A stretch of DNA of 64,000 bases from Paenisporosarcina sp. FSL H8-0542 (GTDB lineage: Bacteria; Bacillota; Bacilli; Bacillales_A; Planococcaceae). The translations under genes were made by a program, and so were the position numbers. Within the stretch, counting starts at the first letter, position 1; each line of letters begins with the position of its first letter. The stretch lies in assembly GCF_038632915.1 (NCBI RefSeq), contig NZ_CP152050.1, positions 751,001-815,000 of the forward strand, written 5' to 3'. The notes beneath the pieces were generated by a model, which was not told the DNA's origin, did not search any database, and saw only the letters and a program-made list of their open reading frames with translations. Shown in pieces: positions 8,839-17,592 of this stretch.

Positions 8839-9411
8839 ATGGAGTCGATTCTAAAGTATATAGAAGATATGGGCTTTTATATGGTATTAATTTTACCGAT
8901 CATTCTAGTGGTTCGTTTCATTCAAATAAAACGCAATAATAAACAATTGAATATCTTACGAGAATGCGGGATTGTCTTTTTTTTCATGTTCCTGGCGGGG
9001 CTGTTGTCACAGACGATTTTGCCATCAGTGAGCAATCAAGGCGGGGAAGTGCAATTAATAAACGGAGATCATCAAGCAATTAATATAGAACTTTTTCGAG
9101 TCTTGTTTGAAACATATAACGCGATTAAATATTTGAACTTATGGCAACCTTTTTTCATTAATTTCGTTGGTAATATTGTGATGTTTCTTCCGATTGGCTT
9201 TTTTCTTCCGTTGTTATGGCAGAAATTCAATCGCGCTTGGAAAGTGATTGGGACTGGACTGCTCCTATCATTAGCCATAGAAATATTACAGTTACCTCAA
9301 ATGCGCAGCAGTGACGTGGACGATTTGTGGCTGAATACATTGGGGACGGCAATTGGCTATGTCTTGTATAGAGGGTTCCCTAAATCGTTCAAAAAATGGT
9401 TTAAAAACTAG
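8839..9411 (+). CDS. VanZ family membrane protein
   Basis: 190 aa with four to five membrane helices. VanZ signatures are NFVGNIVMFLPIGFFLPLL and EILQL followed by RSSDVDDLWLNTLG. VanZ gives low-level teicoplanin resistance in enterococci, but most chromosomal homologues have no known function. GTG 8836 and ATG 8839 are both possible; ATG is taken. No vancomycin-resistance genes are nearby. Confidence 0.85.
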   Translation: MESILKYIEDMGFYMVLILPIILVVRFIQIKRNNKQLNILRECGIVFFFMFLAGLLSQTILPSVSNQGGEVQLINGDHQAINIELFRVLFETYNAIKYLNLWQPFFINFVGNIVMFLPIGFFLPLLWQKFNRAWKVIGTGLLLSLAIEILQLPQMRSSDVDDLWLNTLGTAIGYVLYRGFPKSFKKWFKN

Positions 9412-9460
9412 AGCCATGGGTAAATAACCTATGAATCTAGAAATTAAGGGGTTTGACTGC

Positions 9461-9613
9461 ATGATACCACCAGTAGAAACAAAAATGGACGGAAAGAAAA
9501 TGACCGTTATCGATGATTTGGTTAAACAAGGCGTATTTAAAGTTGAAGGAAAACAATTATATGAACTATCCCTATATGAATTAATTAAAGAGCATATGGA
9601 AAAAGTAGATTAA
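9461..9613 (+). CDS. Small FbpA-family (Fur-regulated basic protein A-like) protein
   Basis: A 50-aa soluble protein. The core (VIDDLVKQGVFK, then QLYELSLYELIKEH) matches the FbpA family, whose B. subtilis member works with the FsrA sRNA in iron sparing. The inner ATG 9461 is preferred to 9431 because AAGGGG lies nine bases upstream. It follows vanZ by 49 nt and may share its transcript. No clear Fur box is visible, and the protein is not strongly basic, so an iron role is uncertain. Confidence 0.6.
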   Translation: MIPPVETKMDGKKMTVIDDLVKQGVFKVEGKQLYELSLYELIKEHMEKVD

Positions 9614-9620
9614 TTAGGTG

Positions 9621-9661
9621 TCAGAGTAACAGGAGCGATCCAGTTACTCTGGCTCTTTTTT
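9621..9661 (+). terminator. Intrinsic terminator
   Basis: CAGAGTAAC / GTTACTCTG stem with a 12-base loop and a T6 tract; ends the vanZ-fbpA-like unit. Confidence 0.8.
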
Positions 9662-9803
9662 GTGGGTCTGTTGATATAGGTTCATAAAACAGATAAAAAG
9701 TGACATTAAATTAACTGGGGAAAAATGATATAATTTCACATTGAAGTGATTAATAAATGATTGAATGAGATGTCGGGAAGCGAAATGTTTGGGAGGAGTT
9801 CTC

Positions 9804-10153
9804 ATGAGTCAAACAAAGCGCAAAAAATTTATCAAGGATTGGCTGGATGAGGCAACCATTGCTGATATGTAGGATCTAGTAATGAAATGACTTCTGAGGA
9901 TTTGGTTTTCATGTATAATTGCGATAAGTAAGTCGATGGACGATTCCAACTTGATGCCGTGGTCTTTCCTCAAGATCATGTGTGCTGTATCGGTGCTGCC
10001 GCAGGTACACCATTCATCACTGTTCCTGCGGATTTTTCGCAGGCAGGAGAACCCTTTGGACTTACCTTTTCAGGCTTCGCGTGGAGTGAGCTTTTGCTCA
10101 TTTCAATGGCATATGCATTCTAACAAAAAGTAATTGCTCGGAGAAAACCGTAA
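9804..10153 (+). pseudogene. Remnant of an amidase-signature (AS) family gene
   Basis: The start survives with GGGAGGAG upstream and reads MSQTKRKKFIKDWLDEATIA before a TAG. A second block (MTSEDLVFMY) matches the amidase N-terminal region. After a stop the reading resumes as QLDAVVFPQDH, GTPFITVPADF and GEPFGLTFSGFAWSE, the conserved amidase C-terminus, ending AYAF-stop-QKVIARRKP, where the family has Glu. The central catalytic part (Ser-cisSer-Lys, roughly 350 codons) is gone, so this is a deleted and point-mutated gene. An extended -10 (TGATATAAT, near 9730) still precedes it. Confidence 0.8.
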
Positions 10154-10211
10154 TTCACGTTACAATATAAACACAAACTATGTTTTTTTGGAAAAGAGAG
10201 TTGATATCACA

Positions 10212-11432
10212 ATGACAACAAATTCATTTTTACCTATATTGCTTGGATCAGATATGAATGCTTATGGAATGGCACGTGCTTTTCACGAAGCCTATGGTTT
10301 AAAGCCGCTAGTCCTTGGACGTATGAATTTATCCGCAACACAAGACAGCAAAATCCTGGATTTTCAGGTTATCCCGCGTTTAAATGAACAGGACGTATTC
10401 GTTCCGGCACTTATTAAAGTGGCGGGTGAACATACAGACAAAAAGCTTTTGCTCCTTGCATGTGGCGATGATTATGCAAAATTAATCATTAAAAATAAGG
10501 AGCAATTGCTGCCTTATTTCGCGGTTCCATATATTGATGAAAAATTAATGGATCGCATCGTTCTTAAAGAGAACTTCTATAATATTTGTGAGCAATACGG
10601 CTTTGCCTATCCTAAAACGTCACTATGCACATATGACACGAAGGATACGTTTGCAATTGACTTTATGTATCCAATCATCATTAAAGCATCAAACTCTGTA
10701 GCGTACTGGAATTGCTCGTTCCCTGGAAAGAAAAAAGTGTTTGTCGCACACGATGAAGCAGAAAAAAACGCCATTATCGAAGCGATCTATAGCTCATCTT
10801 ACAAAGATAATTTAACGATTCAGGAATTTATTCCTGGAGACGATTCCTACATGCGCGTGTTGAACGCATACGTTGGGAAAGATGGCGAAGTTAAGCTCAT
10901 GTCACTTGGAAATCCAATTCTCGAAGAACATTCTCCAGAAGGAATCGGGAGCTATGCGGCAATCATTAATACATTTGATGAGGCATTACTTGACCGAGTT
11001 CGTGTATTCCTAGAAGATATTGGCTACACAGGCTTCGCGAATTTTGATATGAAGCTGGATTTGCGTGATGGTGAATATAAACTGTTTGAAATCAACTTGC
11101 GAAATGGCCGCAGCAGTTACTATGTAACGGCAAGTGGACATAATTTGATGAAATACGTAGCAGACGATCATATGCTCAATATTCCACAAACATTGACGTA
11201 TGCGAAGGACAAGCACTTATGGATGATCATTCCTAAAGGTGTATTATTCAAATACGCACAAAACGAGCTGTTGAAAGAAGAAGCCAGGGAGTTAATTTCA
11301 GAAGGAAAAGTGACAAATCACTTATTCTACAAAGAGGATTTCAATCCGAAACGTTGGGCGAAATTGACGCTCAATAATTTGAATTACTATCGTAAATACA
11401 AAAAATACTTTAATAACAAAGGTTTGTCATAA
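10212..11432 (+). CDS. ATP-grasp carboxylate-amine ligase, probable D-aspartate ligase
   Basis: 406-aa ATP-grasp protein with an N-terminal PreATP-like part (LPILLGSDMNAYGMARAFHE), an ATP-binding centre (YPIIIKASNS, TIQEFIPGDD) and the metal-binding end GFANFDMKLD ... FEINLRNGRSS. With the racemase gene 3 nt downstream it mirrors the E. faecium aslfm-racfm pair, where the ligase adds D-Asp to the lysine side chain of peptidoglycan precursors. The ATG at 10212 follows AAGAGAG. The D-Asp specificity is inferred from family and neighbour; D-Glu is an alternative in Planococcaceae. Confidence 0.75.
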   Translation: MTTNSFLPILLGSDMNAYGMARAFHEAYGLKPLVLGRMNLSATQDSKILDFQVIPRLNEQDVFVPALIKVAGEHTDKKLLLLACGDDYAKLIIKNKEQLLPYFAVPYIDEKLMDRIVLKENFYNICEQYGFAYPKTSLCTYDTKDTFAIDFMYPIIIKASNSVAYWNCSFPGKKKVFVAHDEAEKNAIIEAIYSSSYKDNLTIQEFIPGDDSYMRVLNAYVGKDGEVKLMSLGNPILEEHSPEGIGSYAAIINTFDEALLDRVRVFLEDIGYTGFANFDMKLDLRDGEYKLFEINLRNGRSSYYVTASGHNLMKYVADDHMLNIPQTLTYAKDKHLWMIIPKGVLFKYAQNELLKEEARELISEGKVTNHLFYKEDFNPKRWAKLTLNNLNYYRKYKKYFNNKGLS

Positions 11433-11435
11433 GTT

Positions 11436-12137
11436 ATGAAGACGAAAATATTAGGCATCATTGGAGGGGTAGGTCCCCTGGCCACTATGTTGCTTGGTGA
11501 AATGATTGTCAAACGCACGAAAGCGAAAACCGATCAACAGCATGTCAACATGGTGATTACCAATAATACGGCCATACCAGACCGTACAACATATATCTTA
11601 GATCGATCGAAAGCCAACCCAGTGCCAGTGATGATTTCCGATGCTACAAAACTGAAATCTATTGGTGCGGAAGTGTTGGCGGTTCCGTGCAATACTGCTC
11701 ACTCTTTTTATAAAGAGATTCAACAAGGAGCGGAAATTCCCGTATTGCACATGATTAACGAAACGGCAAAACGTGCAGCTCAAATTGGTGCCAAAAAAGT
11801 AGGAATTCTGGCAACAACAGGTACATTGACGGCTTCTGTTTACCAACTGGCTTGTAAAGAGAGTGGCATTCAACCGGTTGTACCCGATGAGGAAACTCAG
11901 AAACTGGTCATGTCAGTTATTTATGATGACGTCAAAGCTGGGCAACCTGTCGATTTTCTAAAATGGCAGCAAATCATCAATCAAATGAACGAATTGGGTT
12001 GCGATCATTTGATATTGGGCTGTACAGAATTATCGATTGTCAAAAAAGAACTGAATCTTGATGAAACTTATATTGATTCGCTGATGGTATTAGCTGAAAG
12101 TGCCATACTTGCATGCGGCTACGAATTGAATGATTAA
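11436..12137 (+). CDS. Aspartate/glutamate racemase family protein, probable aspartate racemase
   Basis: PLP-independent two-cysteine racemase: Cys85 in VPCNTAH and Cys196 in LGCTEL are the acid/base pair, and IIGGVGPLAT is the family N-terminus. 233 aa is typical. Lying 3 nt after the ATP-grasp ligase, it most likely supplies D-Asp for the peptidoglycan cross-bridge. The pair ends in its own terminator, so it forms a two-gene cassette. D-Glu production by MurI is a different branch of the family. Confidence 0.8.
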   Translation: MKTKILGIIGGVGPLATMLLGEMIVKRTKAKTDQQHVNMVITNNTAIPDRTTYILDRSKANPVPVMISDATKLKSIGAEVLAVPCNTAHSFYKEIQQGAEIPVLHMINETAKRAAQIGAKKVGILATTGTLTASVYQLACKESGIQPVVPDEETQKLVMSVIYDDVKAGQPVDFLKWQQIINQMNELGCDHLILGCTELSIVKKELNLDETYIDSLMVLAESAILACGYELND

Positions 12138-12143
12138 ACATGC

Positions 12144-12174
12144 TCTGTCTCCTTCATGGGGACAGGGTTTTTAT
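12144..12174 (+). terminator. Intrinsic terminator
   Basis: CTCTGTCTCC / GGGGACAGGG stem with a TTCAT loop and T5; ends the ligase-racemase cassette. Confidence 0.8.
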
Positions 12175-12266
12175 TATGGGGAAAACGACTGAATATATCA
12201 GTAAAAGGTTGAAGATAGTGATTTGTGGTACACTAGGAGCATGTATTTATAAAGGTGGAATAACCC

Positions 12267-13418
12267 ATGACATTTATCGAAAACTTAAAACCAGAACTTC
12301 AAAATAAATGGAAATTTGAATATGAAATGCCTGTTCAGTCACAATTAATCCCTAGCATGCTGGAAGGAAAAGATGTGGTGGCACAATCGCCGACAGGATC
12401 AGGGAAAACTTTGGCGTATGTATTGCCGATATTGAATCAAGTGAATGGTGCCATTCAAAAAACACAAGCACTTATCGTTGCCCCTTCACAGGAACTATCC
12501 ATGCAAATCGTTGAAGTATTGCGAGAGTGGACTGCAGATACCGATATTACGGTTGCTCAACTAATCGGAGGAGCCAATATGGCTCGTCAATTGGAAAAAT
12601 TAAAGAAAAAGCCCACAATTGTTGTAGGAACACCGGGGCGTTTGAATGAATTAATGAAATCAAAGAAACTTAAATTGCACGATATACGACATATTGTTTT
12701 AGATGAGGGAGATCAACTATTGGCCCGTGAGCATCGTGGTATCATTAAAGCGCTTATCGATGGGTCTAATCATGACAGACAGATTGTGGTCGTTTCAGCA
12801 ACAATAACAGAAGAAATTGAGCTTGTTGCAAGCCGCATGATGAAAGAGCCGATTCGAATTCAAGTTAGTCATGAAGAATTGCCAGCACAAGGAAAAGTGG
12901 TCCATTCATTCGTCAAAGTAGAAGAACGAGATAAAACCGATTTATTGCGACGGTTGGCGCACGTAGAAGGCTTACGGGGTCTAGCATTTGTCAATAATTT
13001 AGATCAATTGTTGATGAAAGAAACGAAACTGAAATTCCGTGAAGCAAAAATAGTTGCCTTGCACTCAGATATGAAAAAAGAAGAACGTAAGCAGGCATTG
13101 GCTTCTTTCCGTAAAGGCGAAGTAAGCATACTGATCGCTACAGATATTGCAGCACGAGGTCTTGACATTGAAGGATTGACTCATGTCATTCACGTCGATG
13201 TACCGCACTCAATAGAACCTTATCTGCACCGTTCAGGTCGAACAGGCCGTGCTGGTGCTGACGGGGAAGTATTGTCTTTATTAACCTACACAGACGAAAA
13301 GAATTTTAAAAAATGGACGAAAGAATTGCCTTCAAAACCCGTTCAAAAGGTATGGGATCAAGGTAAATTGATTGAAGGGTCCTCAAAAACGGTGCAACAA
13401 AGGGGGAAAAAGAAATGA
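12267..13418 (+). CDS. DEAD-box-type RNA helicase, YfmL-like
   Basis: Two RecA-like domains: Walker A SPTGSGKT (41-48), motif II DEGD (146-149, not DEAD), SAT (177-179), TDIAARGLDI and HRSGRTGRAG. At 383 aa with only a short basic tail (QQRGKKK) it resembles B. subtilis YfmL, which assists 50S ribosome assembly, rather than the longer CshA/CshB. Its stop overlaps the next start by 4 nt (ATGA), so the aminopeptidase gene is translationally coupled. Confidence 0.85.
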   Translation: MTFIENLKPELQNKWKFEYEMPVQSQLIPSMLEGKDVVAQSPTGSGKTLAYVLPILNQVNGAIQKTQALIVAPSQELSMQIVEVLREWTADTDITVAQLIGGANMARQLEKLKKKPTIVVGTPGRLNELMKSKKLKLHDIRHIVLDEGDQLLAREHRGIIKALIDGSNHDRQIVVVSATITEEIELVASRMMKEPIRIQVSHEELPAQGKVVHSFVKVEERDKTDLLRRLAHVEGLRGLAFVNNLDQLLMKETKLKFREAKIVALHSDMKKEERKQALASFRKGEVSILIATDIAARGLDIEGLTHVIHVDVPHSIEPYLHRSGRTGRAGADGEVLSLLTYTDEKNFKKWTKELPSKPVQKVWDQGKLIEGSSKTVQQRGKKK

Positions 13419-14644
13419 CATTTGAAGAGAAACTAGCCGAATATGCAGATTTGGCAGTTCGCGTTGGAATCAATGTCCAACCTGGTCAATATGTATTGAT
13501 AAATACAACGACTGATACCCTTGATTTTACGCGTTTGGTTGTGAAGAAATCATATGAAGCTGGAGCAAAGCGTGTCCATGTGAATTTCTCAGATGGACCG
13601 ATAAATCGTGCTTTTTATGAGTTGGCACCAGATTCCGCTATGCACGAATTTCCTGCATGGATGGTTACACAGCGTGAAGAATTGATCGATCAGCAGGGAG
13701 CTTTGTTGTGGATTGATGCAGAAGATCCTGATTTATTGGCTGGAATTCCTGCCAAACGCATTTCCGATCAACAAAAAGTGGCTGGCCGTGCATTGGAAAA
13801 ATATCGCGCTTCCGTCATGTCAGATAAAATTGCTTGGTCGATTGTAGCTATACCTTCAGAGATGTGGGCAGCCAAAGTATTCCCGGATTTGCCAAAAGAA
13901 GAGCAGTTATCCATGCTATGGGAAACGATTTTTAAAACCGTACGCATCGGAGATGGAACTGCTGTTGATCAATGGAAAACACATATCCGCGATTTGGAAG
14001 CCCGTGCAACAGCTTTAAATGATAAACGTTTCAAAAAAATTATTTATAAAGCACCAGGCACGGATTTGATAATCGAATTGCCGGATAAACATATTTGGAT
14101 GTCCGGTGCCAGCAGAACACCTAACAGAACAGCGTTTATTGCGAATATGCCGACTGAAGAAGTGTACACTGCTCCATTAAAATTTGGTGTAAATGGCTAT
14201 GTCCGTAATACTAAACCATTTGTATATCAAGGTAATATCATAGACAAATTTACGTTAACATTTGAAAAAGGAAAGATCGTGAAGGCTGAGGCTGAAGTAG
14301 GGAATGACTTATTGCAGCAACTCATTCAACATGATGAAGGCTCTGCTTATTTAGGGGAGTTGGCATTGGTACCTCATGAATCACCGATTTCATCTTCTGG
14401 AATTTTGTTCTACAACACATTATTTGATGAAAATGCCTCTAACCATTTAGCAATTGGCGAAGCGTATCCAACATGCGTTGAGGGTGCACGGGACTTAGAA
14501 GAAGCACAGCTTCGTGCTTTAGGATTAAATACATCAATCACTCATGAAGATTTCATGATAGGCAGTGCAGAAATGGACATTGATGGCGAATACGAAGATG
14601 GTACAAGAGAACCGATTTTCCGCAAAGGTAATTGGGCATTTTAA
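13415..14644 (+). CDS. M29 family metallo-aminopeptidase (AmpS/PepS type)
   Basis: Broad-specificity cytoplasmic aminopeptidase with a two-metal site. Family segments with the metal ligands are NMPTEEVYT, GELALVPHESPI, DENASNHLAIG and EDFMIGSAEMDIDG. 409 aa is full length. It is coupled to the helicase by a 4-nt overlap and followed by the lipase gene after 9 nt. A close paralogue lies at 26673-27905 on the other strand. Confidence 0.9.
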   Translation: MTFEEKLAEYADLAVRVGINVQPGQYVLINTTTDTLDFTRLVVKKSYEAGAKRVHVNFSDGPINRAFYELAPDSAMHEFPAWMVTQREELIDQQGALLWIDAEDPDLLAGIPAKRISDQQKVAGRALEKYRASVMSDKIAWSIVAIPSEMWAAKVFPDLPKEEQLSMLWETIFKTVRIGDGTAVDQWKTHIRDLEARATALNDKRFKKIIYKAPGTDLIIELPDKHIWMSGASRTPNRTAFIANMPTEEVYTAPLKFGVNGYVRNTKPFVYQGNIIDKFTLTFEKGKIVKAEAEVGNDLLQQLIQHDEGSAYLGELALVPHESPISSSGILFYNTLFDENASNHLAIGEAYPTCVEGARDLEEAQLRALGLNTSITHEDFMIGSAEMDIDGEYEDGTREPIFRKGNWAF

Positions 14645-14653
14645 GGTGATGTC

Positions 14654-15559
14654 ATGATTATCAAAAAACTAACTGTCGTGTTGTTCAGTCTGGGCCTGTT
14701 TTTAGTGCCATTACAGACAAGCGCTCAAGTAATTGGACCAGTTTCTTATGTGGCTCTCGGTGACTCACTTGCGGCAGGTCAAACCCCGACACGTGAGATT
14801 GATACTGGTTACAGTGATTTAATTGCCCAAGAAATTGCGAGAAATCAACCACTGGCCTTCTACTCAAAAGATTTGGCGTTCCCAGGATTTACGAGCGCTG
14901 ATGTGTTGAAGCGAGTCCAATCGAAAGAAGCAAAACCTTTGCTACAAAATGCAAATCTCATCACGATATCTGCTGGAGCAAACGATCTTCTGAGATTAAT
15001 AAAATCAGATGCAAAATCAGGTTCACTGTCATTTCAGCAAATCCCAGCAGACTATTCTTTGAACAATGTACGAAAGAATATGAAGACCATGCTTGCAGAG
15101 TTGAAAAAGATTGCACCAAAAGCGGAAGTGTATGTAATGGGTTATTATTTTGCCTATCCGCATGCTCGTGACTCACAAAAAGTCGGTACTGCGAAACAAC
15201 TGAATCGATTGAATCAAATTTTGGCAAACGTGGCAAAAGAAGCGGGTGTGAAATTTGTATCTGTGGAAACTGCATTTGGAGATCAAGCCACTGGCAAAGT
15301 ACCGAACCCTGCTGATGTGCATCCGAATGCTGAAGGATACAGAGCCATGGCTAACAGCTTCTTCAATGTCTATGCTAAAGGTGGCATGCAGGTATTGGCA
15401 GGGGAGATTCCTCCTGCAAATCCACTGAGCTTCGAACAGATTATGAAAGACCGTCAAGGAGCAAAGGCAACGGCAGCTGGAGATGAATCTGCCGCACTGC
15501 CATCATCATTTTTGGAAGAAGATTATATTGCCATATCTGAAATGAAAACGATGATATAA
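14654..15559 (+). CDS. Secreted SGNH/GDSL-family hydrolase
   Basis: An N-terminal signal peptide (about residues 1-24, ending LQTSA) is followed by an SGNH esterase fold: Ser38 in ALGDSLAAG, Asn110 in SAGAND, and Asp221/His223 in DVHPNAEGY. Likely an extracellular esterase or lipase; the substrate is unknown. Last gene of the helicase-aminopeptidase-hydrolase run, closed by a strong terminator. Confidence 0.85.
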   Translation: MIIKKLTVVLFSLGLFLVPLQTSAQVIGPVSYVALGDSLAAGQTPTREIDTGYSDLIAQEIARNQPLAFYSKDLAFPGFTSADVLKRVQSKEAKPLLQNANLITISAGANDLLRLIKSDAKSGSLSFQQIPADYSLNNVRKNMKTMLAELKKIAPKAEVYVMGYYFAYPHARDSQKVGTAKQLNRLNQILANVAKEAGVKFVSVETAFGDQATGKVPNPADVHPNAEGYRAMANSFFNVYAKGGMQVLAGEIPPANPLSFEQIMKDRQGAKATAAGDESAALPSSFLEEDYIAISEMKTMI

Positions 15560-15597
15560 AAAAAGTTGGAACTCAGATTAATGAGTTCCAACTTTTT
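15558..15597. terminator. Bidirectional terminator
   Basis: Sixteen-bp perfect stem AAAAAGTTGGAACTCA / TGAGTTCCAACTTTTT with a six-base loop, serving the hydrolase gene and the small gene on the opposite strand. Confidence 0.9.
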
Positions 15598-15715
15598 ATT
15601 TGCGTGGATATGTTATTGTTGTGGAGCGTTTTCTTGAATCCAATACTTTTTTTACGATTGGAATAATAATTGGCGCAAACTTTACAGCTGTCTTAACTAA
15701 GTTACCGATTCTCAT
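15596..15715 (-). CDS. Small 39-aa protein with one hydrophobic/amphipathic helix
   Basis: A short ORF starting MRIGNLVKTAVKFAPIIIPI and ending in a basic tail (SRKRSTTITYPRK). AGGAG lies 10 nt before the ATG and the convergent terminator follows the stop directly, both typical of a real gene. One hydrophobic stretch (about residues 10-24) suggests membrane association. No family recognised. Confidence 0.65.
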   Translation of the reverse strand: MRIGNLVKTAVKFAPIIIPIVKKVLDSRKRSTTITYPRK

Positions 15716-15776
15716 GTGTATCGCTCCTGTCAGTATTGTACATTAATTTAATTCCCGTAAAGAGCCCAAGGTAAAC

Positions 15777-16130
15777 CTATTGCAGTACTTTAATTCCTTG
15801 GATGATATTCCAGATCAATACAATAAGATAAAGAATACCATACACTGCAATAAACAAGAAAGGAAGTCCTGCAGTCAGGAAGTTAAATGATGTGCTAGGC
15901 TCTACAGTGCCATCAACTGTCGTGCTGAATACTGCGATTGAACCAATCACTAATACAATGAACCCGACAATTCCGAGCACCACGGGAATCAAGTGTGACA
16001 GAAGAGAGCGTTTCGCATGATACTTAACCTCAGCTGTCGGTGAAACGAAATATACGATTAATGGCAATAAGAATGGAGCGAATAAAATACTGAAATAACA
16101 CAAAGCGGATAATATACGTTGATTATCCAT
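15777..16130 (-). CDS. DUF4870 small membrane protein
   Basis: 117 aa with three membrane helices. The LCYFSILFAPFLLPLIVY start and the segment VKYHAKRSLLSHL are typical of DUF4870. GGAGGAG precedes the ATG. The function is unknown in all members. It lies 61 nt upstream of the 39-aa gene on the same strand and may share its transcript. Confidence 0.75.
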   Translation of the reverse strand: MDNQRILSALCYFSILFAPFLLPLIVYFVSPTAEVKYHAKRSLLSHLIPVVLGIVGFIVLVIGSIAVFSTTVDGTVEPSTSFNFLTAGLPFLFIAVYGILYLIVLIWNIIQGIKVLQ

Positions 16131-16187
16131 TAATACTCCTCCTTTAATGCTTACTGCCTTTAATACGTTACAACATTAATAGAGGTT

Positions 16188-17258
16188 TCAAATCAATGCA
16201 TATTTCGTTAAAATGTCTGCATATTGCTCAACGGATGATATCAATACATACTCTCCTGGTCCGTGCCAGTCGTCTCCGCTTGGTCCGAACTCAATTGCTC
16301 CAGCACCAGTTTTTGCATAGTAACGTGTATCCGCAGCTCCATGCTGCCCGAATAACACAGCCTCTTTTTGGGTTACTTGTGCTATAACACCAGCAAGAGA
16401 TTGAACAAAAGCATTATCTTCGGTTGTTGTAATGGCGGGTGTTTTACCGCCAGGTTTGACAATATTTTTGGGGTTAATAGATTGAGCAAGTTCAGTCATT
16501 TCTTCAATAATATCTTCCCATTTTTGTCCTGGAACAAAGCGAATATCGTAGTTAACTAGACATTCATCAGGTACGACATTATATCGATCGCCTGCCTGGA
16601 TTTTAGCCAAGTTAATGGAAGGATATTCGTAATATGGATTGCTTGCTTTCGTAAATGGTAGTGTCTTTAATTGTTCATTAAATTTAAAGGCTGCTTCAAT
16701 GGCATTCGTTCCTTCCCATGGACGGGATCCGTGGGCAGCTTTTCCGAACAAAGTGACATCCGCATGCAGAATTCCTTTCGATTGAACACTTAGTTTCAGG
16801 TGAGTTGGTTCTCCGCAAATGACAAAGTCACCTGAGCGACCAATTTCTACAAGATGACCGGATGTTTTACTTCCACCCGTTTCTTCATCCGTTACAATAT
16901 GTAAAACAATGCGTTGCTTAAGTTCTTCCCTTGCAGAATAAGTACGTCGGAACGCTTCCATCATGGCTGCCACTCCAGCTTTCATATCTGCGGATCCACG
17001 ACCATACAAGCGGTCGCCTTCGATAACGGGATTGAATTGCTCGATTTTTCCAGGTACTACATCCACATGGCCATTCCATACGATGGTTGTGGGACCTTGT
17101 CCGATTTCAGCGTGAATCATCAATCGGCCTTCATTTTCAAGAACTTCATGTGTGATTTCATGACTATCGAGCCATTTTGAACAAAATCGAAGTGCTTCAT
17201 TGGCACCTTCTTCTGTATCACTTTTAATTGCTACCAAATTTTTCAATAACTCGATCAT
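16188..17258 (-). CDS. M20 family metallopeptidase (ArgE/DapE type)
   Basis: Di-zinc amidohydrolase acting on N-acyl amino acids or dipeptides. Ligands and catalytic residues are visible: His64 and Asp66 in NGHVDVV, Asp91 in GSADMKAG, Glu125/Glu126 in TDEETGG and Glu150 in CGEPTH; a C-terminal FGPSGDDWHGPGEY supplies the last His. Residues about 165-275 form the dimerisation domain. No arginine or lysine genes are adjacent, so the substrate is open. Confidence 0.85.
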   Translation of the reverse strand: MIELLKNLVAIKSDTEEGANEALRFCSKWLDSHEITHEVLENEGRLMIHAEIGQGPTTIVWNGHVDVVPGKIEQFNPVIEGDRLYGRGSADMKAGVAAMMEAFRRTYSAREELKQRIVLHIVTDEETGGSKTSGHLVEIGRSGDFVICGEPTHLKLSVQSKGILHADVTLFGKAAHGSRPWEGTNAIEAAFKFNEQLKTLPFTKASNPYYEYPSINLAKIQAGDRYNVVPDECLVNYDIRFVPGQKWEDIIEEMTELAQSINPKNIVKPGGKTPAITTTEDNAFVQSLAGVIAQVTQKEAVLFGQHGAADTRYYAKTGAGAIEFGPSGDDWHGPGEYVLISSVEQYADILTKYALI

Positions 17259-17397
17259 GTAACTTCACATCCTCAATAAATTTTTATATTCAGTATACTA
17301 CCGCTGTTCCAAAAGTCACAGAACTAACGAAACCCTCTTGCTTCTCTTTCCCTCTTTGGTTACAATTAACCCGTAATATCAAAATTAGATGTATTTA

Positions 17398-17485
17398 CCA
17401 CAAGGGGAGCCTGTAATGGCTGAGAGTGAGCGAGGAACGTTCTAACCCTTTGAACCTGTAAGTTAATGCTTGCGCAGGGATGTGG
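17398..17485 (+). promoter_or_regulatory. TPP riboswitch (THI element)
   Basis: Conserved THI-box blocks are present in order: GGGGAGC, GGCTGAGA, ACCCTTTGAACCTG, then TTAATGC and GCAGGGA, closed by a CCACA/TGTGG P1 stem. It sits in the leader of thiT, so thiamine pyrophosphate should switch off the thiamine transporter. Confidence 0.95.
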
Positions 17486-17500
17486 ATAGAAACCGACTCC

Positions 17501-17536
17501 AACGACGTCAGGCTCTGTCCCTGAGGTTGTTTTTTT
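17501..17536 (+). terminator. Riboswitch-controlled terminator of thiT
   Basis: AACGACgTCAGG / CCTGAgGTTGTT hairpin (with wobble pairs and one mismatch) followed by T5, 16 nt after the TPP aptamer. This is the expected expression platform: ligand-bound aptamer allows the terminator to form. Confidence 0.75.
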
Positions 17537-17592
17537 ATGGTTTTTTCACCCTGACATGCGATTTGCAGTACATCGCAAAAGGAGGAAGCAAG

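Noticed and set aside
9936..10133. 65-codon ORF before the ligase gene
   Set aside because: It is a wrong-frame reading of the amidase remnant; the adjacent frame shows the conserved amidase C-terminus.
17470..17592. N-terminal extension of the thiT ORF
   Set aside because: It translates the TPP riboswitch and terminator; the real start has AAAGGAGG at 17593.
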